A stretch of 64,000 nucleotides of DNA from Thaumasiovibrio occultus (GCA_019703815.1 AP023053.1:668995-732994), one strand, 5' to 3'. Positions 18,328-29,308 are shown, counted from the stretch's first letter. Numbers and translations are program-made. The notes: a model not told the origin generated them from the letters alone.

Positions 18328-21300
18328 ATGATGCGCTTGGTATTTCACTTTTTCTTTTTTTCCTTTCTATCGCTTTCGGTTTTTGCACAATCCTCCAGTG
18401 TTTATAACGAGTGGACTAGTACGATTGGCGACAAAATTGCGGCACTTGAAAAACAAGAACAAACACCGGATGTCGTTGCACAGTTAAGTCAGTTTCTTGT
18501 TGCCCGTGATGAGCTCAACGAGATCTCACTCGCCACATCGCAACAACAGAAGTTCGAACAAATTTCCGCCAACTTTACCGCCGAGCAGGACCGTCTCAAC
18601 AAAGCGATTGAAGACTTTTCGACCCAATCCTTCCCGCGTTATAACACCTTAGATAACGATGCATTAGCGCTTGCGATTGAAGAGCAAACCCGGCGCGTCG
18701 ATCAACTGCAGATCCAACGGCGTGATTACCGTGCCGAGCGTGACAACATTGACAAGGTCGTTAAAGAATACGACTCGCGACTGTCAAATCTTGAAAAAGA
18801 GCTCGACAAAGCCAACCGGGAGCTCGTACGCCACAGCGATATCACCCAGAACGAAGGCCTATTTGCCGCTATACACGCTGCTTACTATCAATCGCTCATT
18901 GATAGCTTCAAAGCCGAATATCAATCGGCATCGAATCGTTTTGTACTGAACGAACTTAACCAAGAACTGACCAGCCTTGAGTTAGAAGCGCGCCAAGCGT
19001 ATCTCAACAATCTTACCCGCACCTTGCGTGAGCGTGAAACCCAGTTAGTCGAGCCGGATACTGAGGGCGACGGCGAACAAGAGGTGATTGAGTCGGACAG
19101 CACTCAACCGGATGTGATCCGTAACTTACTGAATGAGAATCAACGCACTCAGCAATTTATCGCGGTAACTCAATCGCAGACTCAACAGATCCGCACCCAA
19201 CAAAATGAGACCAAACGCGAACAACAAACCATCGATAAAACCCGTAGCGAATTCGACCAAATCGCCCAGTGGCTGCAGTTAAGCCCCGCGTTTAGCGAAA
19301 CCTTTCGCACCCGTGTTGCACAGCTGCCAAGCCCAGCACCTACGCTAACGCTGGAAAAAGAGATAGCGCAAAGCCAAATTTCTAAGTTTGAGTATCAACA
19401 GCGCCTCAATGCCGTGACTGAACTACCGCAACCTACCGACGATAGCGGGTTAAGCGAAGAAGAAATCAATTCCCGCACCCAACTTCGCCAAGAGCGCACG
19501 AAATTATTGCAAGACGCAATTGCCAAAGTCGACGAGCTGATCTTCGAGCAAGCCACCTTACAATTGCTATATGAAGAGTTGAATACCGATCTGTCGTCAC
19601 TAAAAGAGCAAGCAGAAAAACAACTGTTCTGGGCCCCTAACGTCAGCCCGGCGAGTAAGAGTTTACTACCCGCCCTGGGCGATAATCTCGTTTGGTTTTT
19701 CCATCCGCAAAACTGGGCCATGCTCTTTCCATTGATCATCAATAGCGACATCACGCTACTGGCATTTACCGCCTTGGTTATATTGACAACCTTGGTTGTG
19801 CTCAGCCGCGCCAAAAAACGCTGGCACGCCTACTTGGAGCGCTCTGTCACTAAAATTGGCAAAGTAACCCAAGACAGCATCCGTTTTAGCTACTTAAACG
19901 TGCTTTGCTGTTTCTTACTTGCCTGGCCTATTGCCTTCCTGTTTAGCGTGGTGGGCTATGTGTTCGAGTCGGGATGGCAATATCCGTTTTGGCATCACTT
20001 TGGCCAAGCAATGACAATACCGATGTCGTTGGTGGTGTTCTTCTTTATTCGTGAATTAGTCAGACCAAACGGCTTACTTATCGCTCACTTTGGCTGGGAT
20101 GAAGACAACGTCAATCAAGCGTTTCGTTTGTTTCGTCGCTTGATCATGTTCTATGTCCCCTTGACCATTATTCAGCTGTTTGCCCAGTTCTACAGCGATA
20201 GCGACGTGAACGCGACGATCGGTCGTTTAGCCTTTATCGCCAATAACCTGTCGATCAGCTTCTTCCTCTATCGAATGTGGCAACTGAAACTGCCGTTGAC
20301 CTATGGCAATTTGCCAAAAGGGAAAATCCATTTCGGTCACCATATTTTTTGGGGCTCGCTCACCGTGTTACCGCAGGTATTGTCCTACACTGCCCTTCGC
20401 GGCTACTTAGGTGCATCACAGACCGTAATGAGCCATTTGGAAACCAGCGCGTTTCTCGGTGTAATTTCCTTACTGATCTACTTTTTGGTTAAGCGCTATA
20501 TGCTCATCCAAAAACGCCGTTTAGCTTTTGAACGTGCGAAAGCCAAACGTTTGGAAATTCTGATGCAACGCCAAGCGGAGACTGAAGAAGGCGACACTGC
20601 GGTTCACCGCGATCCGCAAATTGAAATTGAAGATGTTGAGATTGACCTCGATAAGATCAGCGCGCAATCTTTACGTCTCCTTCGCTCGTTGCTGTTTATC
20701 GTCTATTTGATTGGCTTAACCGTGTTCTGGGCCGATCTGTACCAAGCGTCAGCACTTTTACAAGACGTGGTGCTATGGGATGGGGCGAATACCGTACAAG
20801 GGCTCAATGAACTGTCATCGATTACGCTACGAAGTATCGTGTTAGCCATACTTACCTTGGTATTGACGCTTATTTTATCTCGCGATGCCCCTGCGGCGAT
20901 GGAGCTGTTGATCTTGCAGCACTTATCGCTAAGCCCTGGCACCGGTTACGCCATTACTACCCTCACCCGATACATTATTATCACCACGGGTATATTGGTA
21001 GGCTCAGCGTACGTGGGCTTTGATTGGTCTAAGATGCAATGGCTCGTCGCCGCGCTCGGTGTTGGTTTGGGCTTTGGCTTACAAGAGATTTTCGCCAACT
21101 TTATCTCAGGTCTTATTCTTTTATTCGAGCGCCCAATACGCATAGGTGACACCGTCACCATTCGTGACCTGACCGGCGTGGTCGGTAAGATAAAAACCCG
21201 TGCGACCACGATTGTCGATTGGGACAGAAAAGAAGTGATCGTGCCCAACAAAGCGTTCGTTACCGAGCAGTTTGTTAACTGGTCGCTGTCTGATGCCATT

Positions 21301-21660
21301 ACCCGTGTGAAAATTGCGATTAGTGTCAGCTATGTCGCTGATAGTGATTTTGTCACCGAGCTATTGTTTGAAGCGGCTGAAGAGTGTGAACTGGTTTTGG
21401 ATAACCCAGCACCGGAAGTGTTCTTCCTTGGGCTAACCGCGAATACTCAAGAGTTTGAAGTCCGTGCCTATGCGGCGGAAACCGGTCACCGCTTAACGCT
21501 CACCCACGATCTTTATACCAAGATTAAGTCGCGCTTTGTTAAGCATGGTATCGAACTTGCGCCGCCTCAGCTTCAGGTCAACATCGCACGCAATGAACAC
21601 CAAAAACGGCCAAAATATTCTGGTGCAAAAGCAACACGCAGGCATTACGCTGCAGACTAA
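18328..21660 (+). CDS. mscK: MscK/KefA-type mechanosensitive channel
   Basis: 1110 residues. An N-terminal signal peptide (about 1-20) precedes a large periplasmic, largely coiled-coil domain (about 30-440). Then come about eleven membrane helices (roughly 470-900), and the MscS core: the pore helix WLVAALGVGLGFGLQEIFANFISGLILLFERPI and the beta domain starting IRIGDTVTIRDLTGVVGKI, then the C-terminal alpha/beta vestibule. This layout and length match MscK (KefA), an inner-membrane channel that releases ions on osmotic downshift and is K+-sensitive in E. coli. The C-terminal extension is basic. It is monocistronic with its own terminator. Confidence 0.93.
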   Translation: MMRLVFHFFFFSFLSLSVFAQSSSVYNEWTSTIGDKIAALEKQEQTPDVVAQLSQFLVARDELNEISLATSQQQKFEQISANFTAEQDRLNKAIEDFSTQSFPRYNTLDNDALALAIEEQTRRVDQLQIQRRDYRAERDNIDKVVKEYDSRLSNLEKELDKANRELVRHSDITQNEGLFAAIHAAYYQSLIDSFKAEYQSASNRFVLNELNQELTSLELEARQAYLNNLTRTLRERETQLVEPDTEGDGEQEVIESDSTQPDVIRNLLNENQRTQQFIAVTQSQTQQIRTQQNETKREQQTIDKTRSEFDQIAQWLQLSPAFSETFRTRVAQLPSPAPTLTLEKEIAQSQISKFEYQQRLNAVTELPQPTDDSGLSEEEINSRTQLRQERTKLLQDAIAKVDELIFEQATLQLLYEELNTDLSSLKEQAEKQLFWAPNVSPASKSLLPALGDNLVWFFHPQNWAMLFPLIINSDITLLAFTALVILTTLVVLSRAKKRWHAYLERSVTKIGKVTQDSIRFSYLNVLCCFLLAWPIAFLFSVVGYVFESGWQYPFWHHFGQAMTIPMSLVVFFFIRELVRPNGLLIAHFGWDEDNVNQAFRLFRRLIMFYVPLTIIQLFAQFYSDSDVNATIGRLAFIANNLSISFFLYRMWQLKLPLTYGNLPKGKIHFGHHIFWGSLTVLPQVLSYTALRGYLGASQTVMSHLETSAFLGVISLLIYFLVKRYMLIQKRRLAFERAKAKRLEILMQRQAETEEGDTAVHRDPQIEIEDVEIDLDKISAQSLRLLRSLLFIVYLIGLTVFWADLYQASALLQDVVLWDGANTVQGLNELSSITLRSIVLAILTLVLTLILSRDAPAAMELLILQHLSLSPGTGYAITTLTRYIIITTGILVGSAYVGFDWSKMQWLVAALGVGLGFGLQEIFANFISGLILLFERPIRIGDTVTIRDLTGVVGKIKTRATTIVDWDRKEVIVPNKAFVTEQFVNWSLSDAITRVKIAISVSYVADSDFVTELLFEAAEECELVLDNPAPEVFFLGLTANTQEFEVRAYAAETGHRLTLTHDLYTKIKSRFVKHGIELAPPQLQVNIARNEHQKRPKYSGAKATRRHYAAD

Positions 21661-21687
21661 CGTCGTAACTGGCCTTAACATCTGACT

Positions 21688-21714
21688 AAAAAAGCCCTGC
21701 TCTGCAGGGCTTTT
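21688..21714 (+). terminator. Rho-independent terminator of mscK
   Basis: aaagccctgc-tct-gcagggcttt flanked by an A-run and T-run, 30 bases after the stop; it may work in both directions. Confidence 0.85.
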
Positions 21715-21813
21715 GTACTTAAGAAACCGACATTACTTATGTAAAGAGTGGGACATACAGCGTATTCAACGTGGCGTTCGTTTTACCACTGCTCGGTAAA
21801 CAAATGATTTGAA

Positions 21814-22173
21814 TTACCCACCTCGTCGGTAGCTATAGATTGAGCCACTCATGCGCTGATAAGGTGGGTCTTCGGCATGCGGATCTATGATGAGATTACC
21901 AAAAGGGCGAAATACCCCTATCTCGTCAAAGACAAAACGGTCGAGTTCAATATAGATCCCTTTTTCTGTGACATAAACTGACTCGGCACCAATTTCACTT
22001 AAGTAATCTGGCCATTTCGACTCTGGCACCACCGCCATATCGTGGCTTGCAGCCTTGCTGATCGCATCAAATGCGCCTTCCAATTGCGCCATATCGAAAT
22101 CGTGCGATTTATATTCTTGAGTACAGCCACCTAACGTAAACGCAGTGACAAACAGCAATAGTAGTTTTTTCAT
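21814..22173 (-). CDS. Small lipoprotein
   Basis: The start ATG at 22173 begins MKKLLLLFVTAFTLGGC, a clean lipoprotein signal with Cys17; an upstream in-frame TTG at 22200 is unlikely. The mature part is about 100 residues, acidic at first, with DMAQLEGAFDAISKAAS helix, SVYVTEKGIYIELDRFVF strands and a C-terminal Tyr/Arg tail SIYSYRRGG. It is probably located in the envelope. The family was not recognised. It is a single gene between mscK and gcvT. Confidence 0.65.
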   Translation of the reverse strand: MKKLLLLFVTAFTLGGCTQEYKSHDFDMAQLEGAFDAISKAASHDMAVVPESKWPDYLSEIGAESVYVTEKGIYIELDRFVFDEIGVFRPFGNLIIDPHAEDPPYQRMSGSIYSYRRGG

Positions 22174-22200
22174 TATTATTTCTTTACATATCCTAACCAA

Positions 22201-22579
22201 GCGCCGACATCATTCCTTATATCGGTAGCGCTACCAAGTTGCTAAAGTTTCGCTTCATATCAACTGCGATTGACTTCAAACTGCGGGCTAAATCAGTGAC
22301 GCTATCTATAACCAGTGATGATCTAGGTCACAATGTCAGCCCATAGTAGTGACCTCGAACACGAGCCAACTGATCAAAGTATCGATTAATCAGCGTGATT
22401 CGCGGATTTTCTTTACCAATTGAGCTCGTATAAGCGTAGAACATGGGATTCCGTTTTGTACTGGAATTAGTAAATATTATCGGCAGGCGTGAATAATGTT
22501 TTAGGTCGGCGCTTCGTTTATTGCGGTTACATCAATCGATAACTCTGTACTCCCGACGCCAGAGTTTCAATCGCCGCAG
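22201..22579. other. Gap between the lipoprotein gene and gcvT
   Basis: About 380 bases upstream of the lipoprotein gene and downstream of gcvT, both on the minus strand. No ORF with a binding site, hairpin terminator or RNA was recognised. Confidence 0.4.
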
Positions 22580-23698
22580 TTATTGGCCTCGCCAGTACTT
22601 AGGTTTTAGAAACGGCATCTTAGCAACGCGCATCGCGACACGTTTTCCGCGCACCTCGGCGAAAATCGGTGTCTCTAGCGCTGCGGCATCGACGTCGACA
22701 TAACCCATCGCAGCAGGTCTATTCATCGTCGGTCCAAATGTGCCTGAAGTCACCTGACCCACTAATCTATCCTGAGCGTCAAACAACAAGCATCCTGCAC
22801 GAACCGGCGCTCGAGTTTCGCCAGTCAGCCCCACGCGGATTTTAGTGACTGTGTTTTGCTCGAGCTGTGAAAGAATAACCTCACCCCCTAAAAAGCCACC
22901 TTTGCGCTCCCCCTGACGGCGGCTTGGACTGATCGCCCAGGTTAAATTTGCTTCTATTGGGGTGGTCGACATATCTATATCTGAGCCATACAAACACAGT
23001 CCCGCTTCTAACCTTAAAGAATCTCTGGCGCCTAAACCGATCCATTCGACATCGGGGTCAGTGACTAGCCGCGTGGCGAGCGCTACCGCATCACTGGCGG
23101 ATACGGCGATCTCAAATCCATCTTCACCGGTGTAGCCCGACCGACTTACGCGGCACGCAAATCCGGCAAGATCTATCGTCGTCGAATCCATGAATACCAT
23201 TTCATGAACCTTAGGGTTTAGCGCTGCTAAACAATCAACGGCTTTAGGCCCCTGTAATGCAAGCAACGCATGATCGCTTAACTCAGTAACAGTGACGCCT
23301 TCACCCGCATGCCCTGACAGATGATTGAGATCAACACTTTTACGCGCAGCATTCACCACAAGGTAGTAGCCTTCTCCGGTGTTCGTGATCATCAGATCGT
23401 CGATAATTCCGCCATCATCATTGGTCAGTAGCCCATAACGCTGCTGGCCAACGGGGAGACCAATCACATCTATCGGCATGAGAGATTCAAGGACATGTGC
23501 TGCTTTGGGGCCAGTTACCAACACTTGCCCCATGTGGGACACATCAAATAAACCGGCGGCCGCACGACAATGGAGATGTTCATGCTTCAACCCTTTTGGA
23601 TACATCAACGGCATCTTGTACCCCGCGAACTCAACCATTTTGGCTCCGCCTGCAAGATGTAAATCGAATAACGGGGTTTGCTTGATTAGTGTGGCCAT
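22580..23698 (-). CDS. gcvT: Aminomethyltransferase, T protein of the glycine cleavage system
   Basis: The start is ATG 23698 (MATLIKQTPLFDLH), set by aggagg 5-6 bases upstream; the frame runs open 57 codons further without support. 372 residues. It transfers the aminomethyl carbon from H-protein lipoate to tetrahydrofolate, releasing ammonia. The N-terminal GLFDVSHMGQV, the folate-site Asp in GIIDDLMI, GYTGEDGFEI, GLGARDSLRLEAGLCLYG and the C-terminal barrel with VTSGTFGPTMNRPAAMGYV are all present. It is divergent from gcvP with a 290-base gap. gcvH and glyA are not in the window. Confidence 0.93.
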   Translation of the reverse strand: MATLIKQTPLFDLHLAGGAKMVEFAGYKMPLMYPKGLKHEHLHCRAAAGLFDVSHMGQVLVTGPKAAHVLESLMPIDVIGLPVGQQRYGLLTNDDGGIIDDLMITNTGEGYYLVVNAARKSVDLNHLSGHAGEGVTVTELSDHALLALQGPKAVDCLAALNPKVHEMVFMDSTTIDLAGFACRVSRSGYTGEDGFEIAVSASDAVALATRLVTDPDVEWIGLGARDSLRLEAGLCLYGSDIDMSTTPIEANLTWAISPSRRQGERKGGFLGGEVILSQLEQNTVTKIRVGLTGETRAPVRAGCLLFDAQDRLVGQVTSGTFGPTMNRPAAMGYVDVDAAALETPIFAEVRGKRVAMRVAKMPFLKPKYWRGQ

Positions 23699-23988
23699 GC
23701 CTTCCTCCTGAAACGTACCGGCTTTCCATTCGCAGTTCGTCACCAGTAATGCGTTGAAGCGCGGCGACACATTATCGAAGTTTAGGCACGATTCACGACA
23801 ACCCCCAACGCGGCGATACATTTTTACTACACTTAACAAGCCACTAAGCAATACGGGCCTGCGCACCAATAACTGCTGTTCATTGGAGCTCCACCTCGGA
23901 CACAGCCCTAGCTTTGGCTACATCCAGTAAGGTCAAATGACGTACGAATTTCGCACTCACAGGTAAGGTAACGAGAAGGACGGTAGTA
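23699..23988. promoter_or_regulatory. Divergent gcvT-gcvP control region
   Basis: 290 bases between the two start codons. It must hold both promoters. I searched by eye for the glycine riboswitch core on both strands and did not find it. Confidence 0.45.
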
Positions 23989-26883
23989 ATGACAGCAAGG
24001 AGCGCCGCACCAACCAACAACGATTTTGCCAAGCGCCATATTGGTATCAGTGCCGAGAAAGAAGCCTTATTACTCTCATCCCTTAACGTCGTGAGCCTAG
24101 ACCAACTCGTTGAACAAACCGTACCTGCTGCTATTCGGCTTCCCACGCCTTTAGCACTACCCGAACCATTAACAGAGCCCGAATTGCTGGCACAGCTAAA
24201 ACAGATCGCCAGTAATAATAAGATCTATCGCTCATTTATTGGCCAAGGCTACTACAATACGTTTACGCCTAGCGTGATATTACGAAACGTATTGGAAAAC
24301 CCGGGGTGGTATACGGCTTACACGCCGTACCAACCAGAGATCTCACAAGGCAGGCTGGAAAGTTTGCTTAATTTTCAGCAGATGATCATGGACATGACCG
24401 CCACGGATGTCGCTAACGCCTCATTACTCGATGAAGCCACTGCGGCCGCTGAAGCGATGACCCTGTGTAAACGGGCATCGAAGCATAAAAGTCAGGCGTT
24501 CTTTGTTGATCAAGATATTCATCCGCAAACCCTTGCTGTACTGATGACCCGTGCTGAATTTATTGGCATTGAACTGATTGTCGATGTGGCTAGCCAGTTA
24601 ACGGAACATGCGGTGTTTGGTGCCCTACTTAACTATCCGGGCTCCTCCGGTAATGTGCAAGATCTCACACCGCTCATTGAACAAGCTCATCAGAACAATG
24701 CATTGGTCGTGGTAGCCACGGATTTACTCGCCCTGACGATACTCACCCCTCCGGGCGAAATGAAGGCAGATGTGGCAATCGGCAGCGCACAGCGTTTCGG
24801 TGTACCTATGGGTTTTGGAGGGCCACATGCCGCTTTTATTGCAACCACTGATAAACTCAAACGCATGTTACCCGGCAGGATCATTGGGGTATCGAAAGAC
24901 AGTCACGGCAATACCGCGCTGCGAATGGCGATGCAAACCCGCGAGCAACATATTCGCCGAGAAAAAGCGACGTCCAACATTTGTACCGCGCAGGCATTGC
25001 TTGCCAATATCGCTGCCTTCTATGCGGTTTATCATGGTTATACTGGCTTACTCGACATTGGGCGTCGCGTTCACTTTCTCACGCAGGTATTGGCGAGCAG
25101 TTTAAACCAACAAGGTTACCCCATCGCGAATCCGCACTTTTTTGACACCATCACGGTTATCAGCGAAGACAACACTGAAGAGATTTATGCGCGAGCATTG
25201 GCGCGTGAGATAAACCTTCGCTATTACTCCAATCGATTGGGCATTAGCCTTGATGAAACGAGCACCATTGATGATGTCATCGATTTGCTCAACGTATTCC
25301 AGCAAAATACAGATGCCACAGCGCCAGCGAACGCATTGCATTTGGACCACGATGAAATCAGAGCGCGTATAGAGCAGCTGACGTCAACAGTACGCTATCA
25401 ACTTCCAGACCGTTGCCAGCGTAAAAGCACATACCTAAACCATCCGGTGTTTCATCGCTATCAGAGCGAAACCCAGTTGATGCGTTATATAAAGCAGCTC
25501 GAAAACAAAGACTTTTCCCTTACCCATGGCATGATCCCATTAGGCAGTTGCACCATGAAACTCAATGCCGCCACAGAAATGCTGCCGATCAGCTGGCCCG
25601 AATTTAATCAAATTCATCCATTTGCACCAAGCGAGCAAACCCGAGGGTATCAACAACTCACCACCACGCTCAGTGAATGGCTGTGTGAAATCACCGGCTA
25701 TGACAGTATTTCACTTCAGCCCAACTCAGGCGCGCAAGGCGAGTATGCAGGCTTATTGGCGATACAGCGTTATCATCAAAGTCGGGGCGATCATCATCGT
25801 ACTATCTGTTTGATCCCAAGCTCAGCGCATGGTACCAATCCCGCGTCTGCGGCCATGGTGTCGATGCAAGTTGTTGTGGTGAAATGTGACGACAACGGTA
25901 ATGTCGATCTGGACGATTTGCAGCGTCTTACTGCCGCGCACCAGCAAAACCTCGCTTGCATTATGATCACTTACCCATCAACGCATGGCGTCTTTGAAGA
26001 AAACGTTACGCAGATTTGCAAATACGTTCACACCGCCGGCGGCCAGGTGTATCTAGATGGTGCGAATATGAACGCACAAGTCGGATTAACCAGCCCGGGG
26101 CTTATTGGTGCCGATGTCTCTCACCTCAACCTTCACAAAACGTTTTGCATTCCACACGGCGGCGGTGGACCGGGTATGGGACCCATCGGTGTCAAAGCCC
26201 ATCTAGCGCCATTTTTGCCGGGACACCCAATGCAAGCGAAAACGCAATCCGCTGTAGCAGCCGCGCCTTTTGGTAGCGCCTCAATCTTGCCCATCTCATA
26301 CGCTTATATCGCAATGATGGGCGCATCTGGCTTAACCAAAGCAACCCAAATCGCCATTGCGAACGCCAATTATGTTATGGAACGCCTCGCGCCCTATTTC
26401 CCAATAGCGTATCGCGGCAGCAAAGGGCGTGTCGCGCATGAATGCATTATCGATATTCGGCCTATAAAGAAGTCGACCCAAATTAGCGATGAAGATATCG
26501 CAAAACGTTTGATGGATTACGGGTTTCATGCGCCCACCATGTCATTCCCCGTCGTCGGCACACTTATGATTGAACCGACGGAATCGGAAGATCTGAATGA
26601 ACTCGACCGGTTTTGTGATGCGTTGATTGCGATAAGAAAGGAAATAGACAAAATAGAGTGTGGCGAGTGGCCGTTAGATGATAACCCGCTGGTTAATGCG
26701 CCCCACACGTATGTGGATTTGGCCTCTGCGGAGTGGCGCCACCCTTACAGTCGACAAGAAGCCTGCTTCCCGATGCCAAATCTATTCACTAACAAATACT
26801 GGCCAACGGTAAATCGGGTAGATAACGTATTCGGCGATCGTAATTTAATCTGTAGTTGCCCGCCACTGTCCGATTATGAGTAA
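23989..26883 (+). CDS. gcvP: Glycine dehydrogenase (decarboxylating), P protein
   Basis: 964 residues, the full one-chain P protein. ATG 23989 follows aaggacgg. It decarboxylates glycine with PLP and passes the aminomethyl group to H-protein. Visible landmarks: FAKRHIGIS and [10 protein letters not shown] at the N-terminus, [13 protein letters not shown], the second-half [41 protein letters not shown], and the Schiff-base Lys in [20 protein letters not shown] at about residue 716. It is paired with the divergent gcvT; H-protein must be supplied from elsewhere. Confidence 0.96.
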   Translation: MTARSAAPTNNDFAKRHIGISAEKEALLLSSLNVVSLDQLVEQTVPAAIRLPTPLALPEPLTEPELLAQLKQIASNNKIYRSFIGQGYYNTFTPSVILRNVLENPGWYTAYTPYQPEISQGRLESLLNFQQMIMDMTATDVANASLLDEATAAAEAMTLCKRASKHKSQAFFVDQDIHPQTLAVLMTRAEFIGIELIVDVASQLTEHAVFGALLNYPGSSGNVQDLTPLIEQAHQNNALVVVATDLLALTILTPPGEMKADVAIGSAQRFGVPMGFGGPHAAFIATTDKLKRMLPGRIIGVSKDSHGNTALRMAMQTREQHIRREKATSNICTAQALLANIAAFYAVYHGYTGLLDIGRRVHFLTQVLASSLNQQGYPIANPHFFDTITVISEDNTEEIYARALAREINLRYYSNRLGISLDETSTIDDVIDLLNVFQQNTDATAPANALHLDHDEIRARIEQLTSTVRYQLPDRCQRKSTYLNHPVFHRYQSETQLMRYIKQLENKDFSLTHGMIPLGSCTMKLNAATEMLPISWPEFNQIHPFAPSEQTRGYQQLTTTLSEWLCEITGYDSISLQPNSGAQGEYAGLLAIQRYHQSRGDHHRTICLIPSSAHGTNPASAAMVSMQVVVVKCDDNGNVDLDDLQRLTAAHQQNLACIMITYPSTHGVFEENVTQICKYVHTAGGQVYLDGANMNAQVGLTSPGLIGADVSHLNLHKTFCIPHGGGGPGMGPIGVKAHLAPFLPGHPMQAKTQSAVAAAPFGSASILPISYAYIAMMGASGLTKATQIAIANANYVMERLAPYFPIAYRGSKGRVAHECIIDIRPIKKSTQISDEDIAKRLMDYGFHAPTMSFPVVGTLMIEPTESEDLNELDRFCDALIAIRKEIDKIECGEWPLDDNPLVNAPHTYVDLASAEWRHPYSRQEACFPMPNLFTNKYWPTVNRVDNVFGDRNLICSCPPLSDYE

Positions 26884-27142
26884 ATTATCTCACTTACTGT
26901 CAGTGGCGAAATACCCGTAAAGTGCACTCTTTGCTTCGGCCGCTACATTACGTTAAAGGGCTTTTTCTGGTGAGCGCGAATTTGTATTTACGCTGTTCTC
27001 ACTACACGCAGCCCATCAGCAAGGCGCGCAATATTAGTAATACCTCTCGCCCGAGTTCTTGTGGTTTTATTCACCAATTGTTCAAATTCACCACATAAAC
27101 AAAAATTACGGACAAAAATGCGCAACGTATAATGCACATAAC
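26884..27142. other. Gap between gcvP and the EIIC-EAL gene
   Basis: No clear terminator for gcvP and no convincing ORF. The right end leads into the CRP-like site and promoter listed separately. Confidence 0.4.
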
Positions 27143-27158
27143 TGTGATGTGTATCGCA
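27143..27158. promoter_or_regulatory. CRP-like binding site
   Basis: tgtga-tgtgta-tcgca matches 9 of 10 conserved positions of TGTGA-N6-TCACA. It lies just upstream of the -35 element of the EIIC-EAL gene. Confidence 0.5.
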
Positions 27159-27164
27159 ATATTG

Positions 27165-27192
27165 TTGACAGATTTCCAATCGGTAATATAAT
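27165..27192 (+). promoter_or_regulatory. Near-consensus sigma-70 promoter of the EIIC-EAL gene
   Basis: -35 ttgaca (27165-27170) and -10 tataat (27187-27192), both perfect hexamers, with a 16-base spacer. The start codon is 36 bases beyond the -10, leaving a short leader. Confidence 0.75.
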
Positions 27193-27227
27193 CGCGCTCT
27201 TTTTACTTTACTGCACCTAATTCATCG

Positions 27228-29252
27228 ATGCGCACACTGCTTTCTTTTAGGTCTGGTTACGAGACTTACGTACGTGACATCTCTGTTGTATTCCTATTAT
27301 TACTGCCTTTAACCGTAAGTAACGCGATTTCCATTTTTGCAGGCCACCTGTTTAACTTTGCCGATCTGGCTGACGTTGCGGGTAAGTTTTTCTATTTCTC
27401 TAATCTGCTCATTGGTATTTATCCAACCGCGCTGTGTGTGATCACGACCTATTACTTGTCTGTTAAACAACATGCCAGCCCGATGGTCGTTGTGCCTTAT
27501 GCCTTAGTGATGTTCATTGCGGTGTCGCTATCGAATGGCCTCATTGCACCGTCAGGTTTTCCGAATAACCCGTTAGCTGCCCTGTGCTCGGCAGTGATTG
27601 CCGTCATTTGCTGTACCGCATTTCGTCTGTTTCCGTTAGATCCGTCTCGCATTGATTTTGTTCGCGATCTCTACAAACAAGTCGCGCACTTTTTTGCGTT
27701 TCTATTGCTCACGTATTTAAGCTCGAATGCCGTTACTTGGCTTATTGAGGAAAGTCATCAACTGCGCCAAGACATTGCGCTCGATCCTCTGACGTTCAGT
27801 GGCGGCTTAGCCTATCAGTTTATTCTTGGTTTGTTGGGCGCAGTGGGCATTAATGGGCACAATTTTCTTTTCCGAGCCAAACAGCAATTATACGCCGACA
27901 CACAACTCAACATTGCCGCATGGCAGTCAGGTGACGCGCCCCTTAATATTTTAGGACAAGGCTTTTACGACGCTTTTATGTCGATTGGTGGTTCGGGGAA
28001 CGCACTTAGCTTGTTACTGTGCATTTTGCTGTTTTCTAAAGAGCGTCGCCATACCACGCTCGCTCTATCTGCAATCCCTCTGGTGATGTTTAACATTAAC
28101 GAGCTCCTGCTCTTCGGCCTACCGGTAATTTTCAACCCCATGTTGGTGATCCCGTTTATTTTTGTGCCATTAGCGAGTTTTGTTATTGTCTACGTGACAA
28201 TGTCACTTGGACTTGTACCGCCTGCGGGTACAACGGTTGATTGGATGACCCCACCCTTTTTCAGCGGTTACCTAGCAACCCAAAACAGTGTCGCTGGCGT
28301 CATGCTGCAACTGACTGTGGTTGCTGTTGGCGTGATAATTTATCGCCCGTTCTACCTCAATTACGCCAGCGCCAGTCGTTTAGATAGTCGCTCACTGTTT
28401 CGTAACCACGAGATTGAGCGCAGCGTTCTCACTTCGTTCTTGGGCGATGTGACCCAATCCATGGGCGGGTATATCAGCAAGCACGATGTGAGTCGTCGTG
28501 TAAGCCGAATGCTCAGTCGCGGTGAATTCGTCATGTACTATCAGCCGCAGGTGTACTTAAATGATGAACGTCGCGTCGCGTTTGAATCACTGGTACGTTA
28601 TCGCGATCCTAAGGGAAACATTGTCCCGCCAACGTTTATAAGCGATTTTCTTGAACTAGGGGCGATTAATCAGCTGGATCATATCGTAATTGATTTAGTG
28701 ATCGCGGATATGAAAACCATGCCGTTAGATAGAGTCAGCCGCGTTGGGATTAACGTGTCCGTTGAAACAATCTCATCCACTGGCTTTGTCGATTATGTCA
28801 CCGAGCGCCTTAACTTTTATCAGGTGCCAGCGGGTGCATTAGAAATCGAAGTCACCGAAGAAGCCATTTTAGATGACTTGACCCAGATCCAACGCAACAT
28901 CGCAGCGCTGCAAGCGCTTGGCGTTAAAGTGGCAATTGATGATTTTGGTGCGGGTTATGCCTCCTTCCCTCACCTACTAAAATTCAACTTCGACAAAGTG
29001 AAACTCGACCGCTCACTATTGCTTAATACCAAGGAAGAGCGTGGCCAAAACTTGTATCAGTTATTGGCGAAGATCAGCGAGGTAACAGGGTGCTCACTCG
29101 TAGCGGAAGGCGTCGAAACCTTGGATGAGAAAACCTTCGTCCAAAGTTGTGGGATCAACATCTGCCAAGGTTATTACTTTGCCAAACCCATGCCGTTGAG
29201 CGACGCACAATCGTGGGCAATGGACGTCATGCAGCATGAGTCTCTGAGTTAA
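27228..29252 (+). CDS. PTS EIIC-like membrane domain fused to EAL c-di-GMP phosphodiesterase
   Basis: 674 residues. About 1-385 is a polytopic domain like the lactose/cellobiose-type EIIC: YQFILGLLGAVGINGHNFLF and FNINELLLFGLPVIFNP are the typical sugar-pocket regions. No EIIA or EIIB domain follows. About 425-665 is an EAL domain with ESLVR (for EAL), INVSVE, EVTEE, the metal-binding IDDFGAGYAS, the KLDRSLL Lys and VAEGVE, so hydrolysis of c-di-GMP looks possible. The EIIC part probably senses or moves a sugar and sets phosphodiesterase output. Its promoter is strong and a CRP-like site precedes it. Proteins of this kind occur in vibrios; the ligand is unknown. Confidence 0.88.
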   Translation: MRTLLSFRSGYETYVRDISVVFLLLLPLTVSNAISIFAGHLFNFADLADVAGKFFYFSNLLIGIYPTALCVITTYYLSVKQHASPMVVVPYALVMFIAVSLSNGLIAPSGFPNNPLAALCSAVIAVICCTAFRLFPLDPSRIDFVRDLYKQVAHFFAFLLLTYLSSNAVTWLIEESHQLRQDIALDPLTFSGGLAYQFILGLLGAVGINGHNFLFRAKQQLYADTQLNIAAWQSGDAPLNILGQGFYDAFMSIGGSGNALSLLLCILLFSKERRHTTLALSAIPLVMFNINELLLFGLPVIFNPMLVIPFIFVPLASFVIVYVTMSLGLVPPAGTTVDWMTPPFFSGYLATQNSVAGVMLQLTVVAVGVIIYRPFYLNYASASRLDSRSLFRNHEIERSVLTSFLGDVTQSMGGYISKHDVSRRVSRMLSRGEFVMYYQPQVYLNDERRVAFESLVRYRDPKGNIVPPTFISDFLELGAINQLDHIVIDLVIADMKTMPLDRVSRVGINVSVETISSTGFVDYVTERLNFYQVPAGALEIEVTEEAILDDLTQIQRNIAALQALGVKVAIDDFGAGYASFPHLLKFNFDKVKLDRSLLLNTKEERGQNLYQLLAKISEVTGCSLVAEGVETLDEKTFVQSCGINICQGYYFAKPMPLSDAQSWAMDVMQHESLS

Positions 29253-29308
29253 CTCCGCTTAGAGCTTCAATTCTACTGTAACCCAAACCGATCACACTGA
29301 ATAATAAC

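Noticed and set aside
23699-23880. Glycine riboswitch or N-terminal extension of GcvT
   Set aside because: No riboswitch core was found by eye, and the open frame before ATG 23698 lacks a binding site and does not resemble GcvT.
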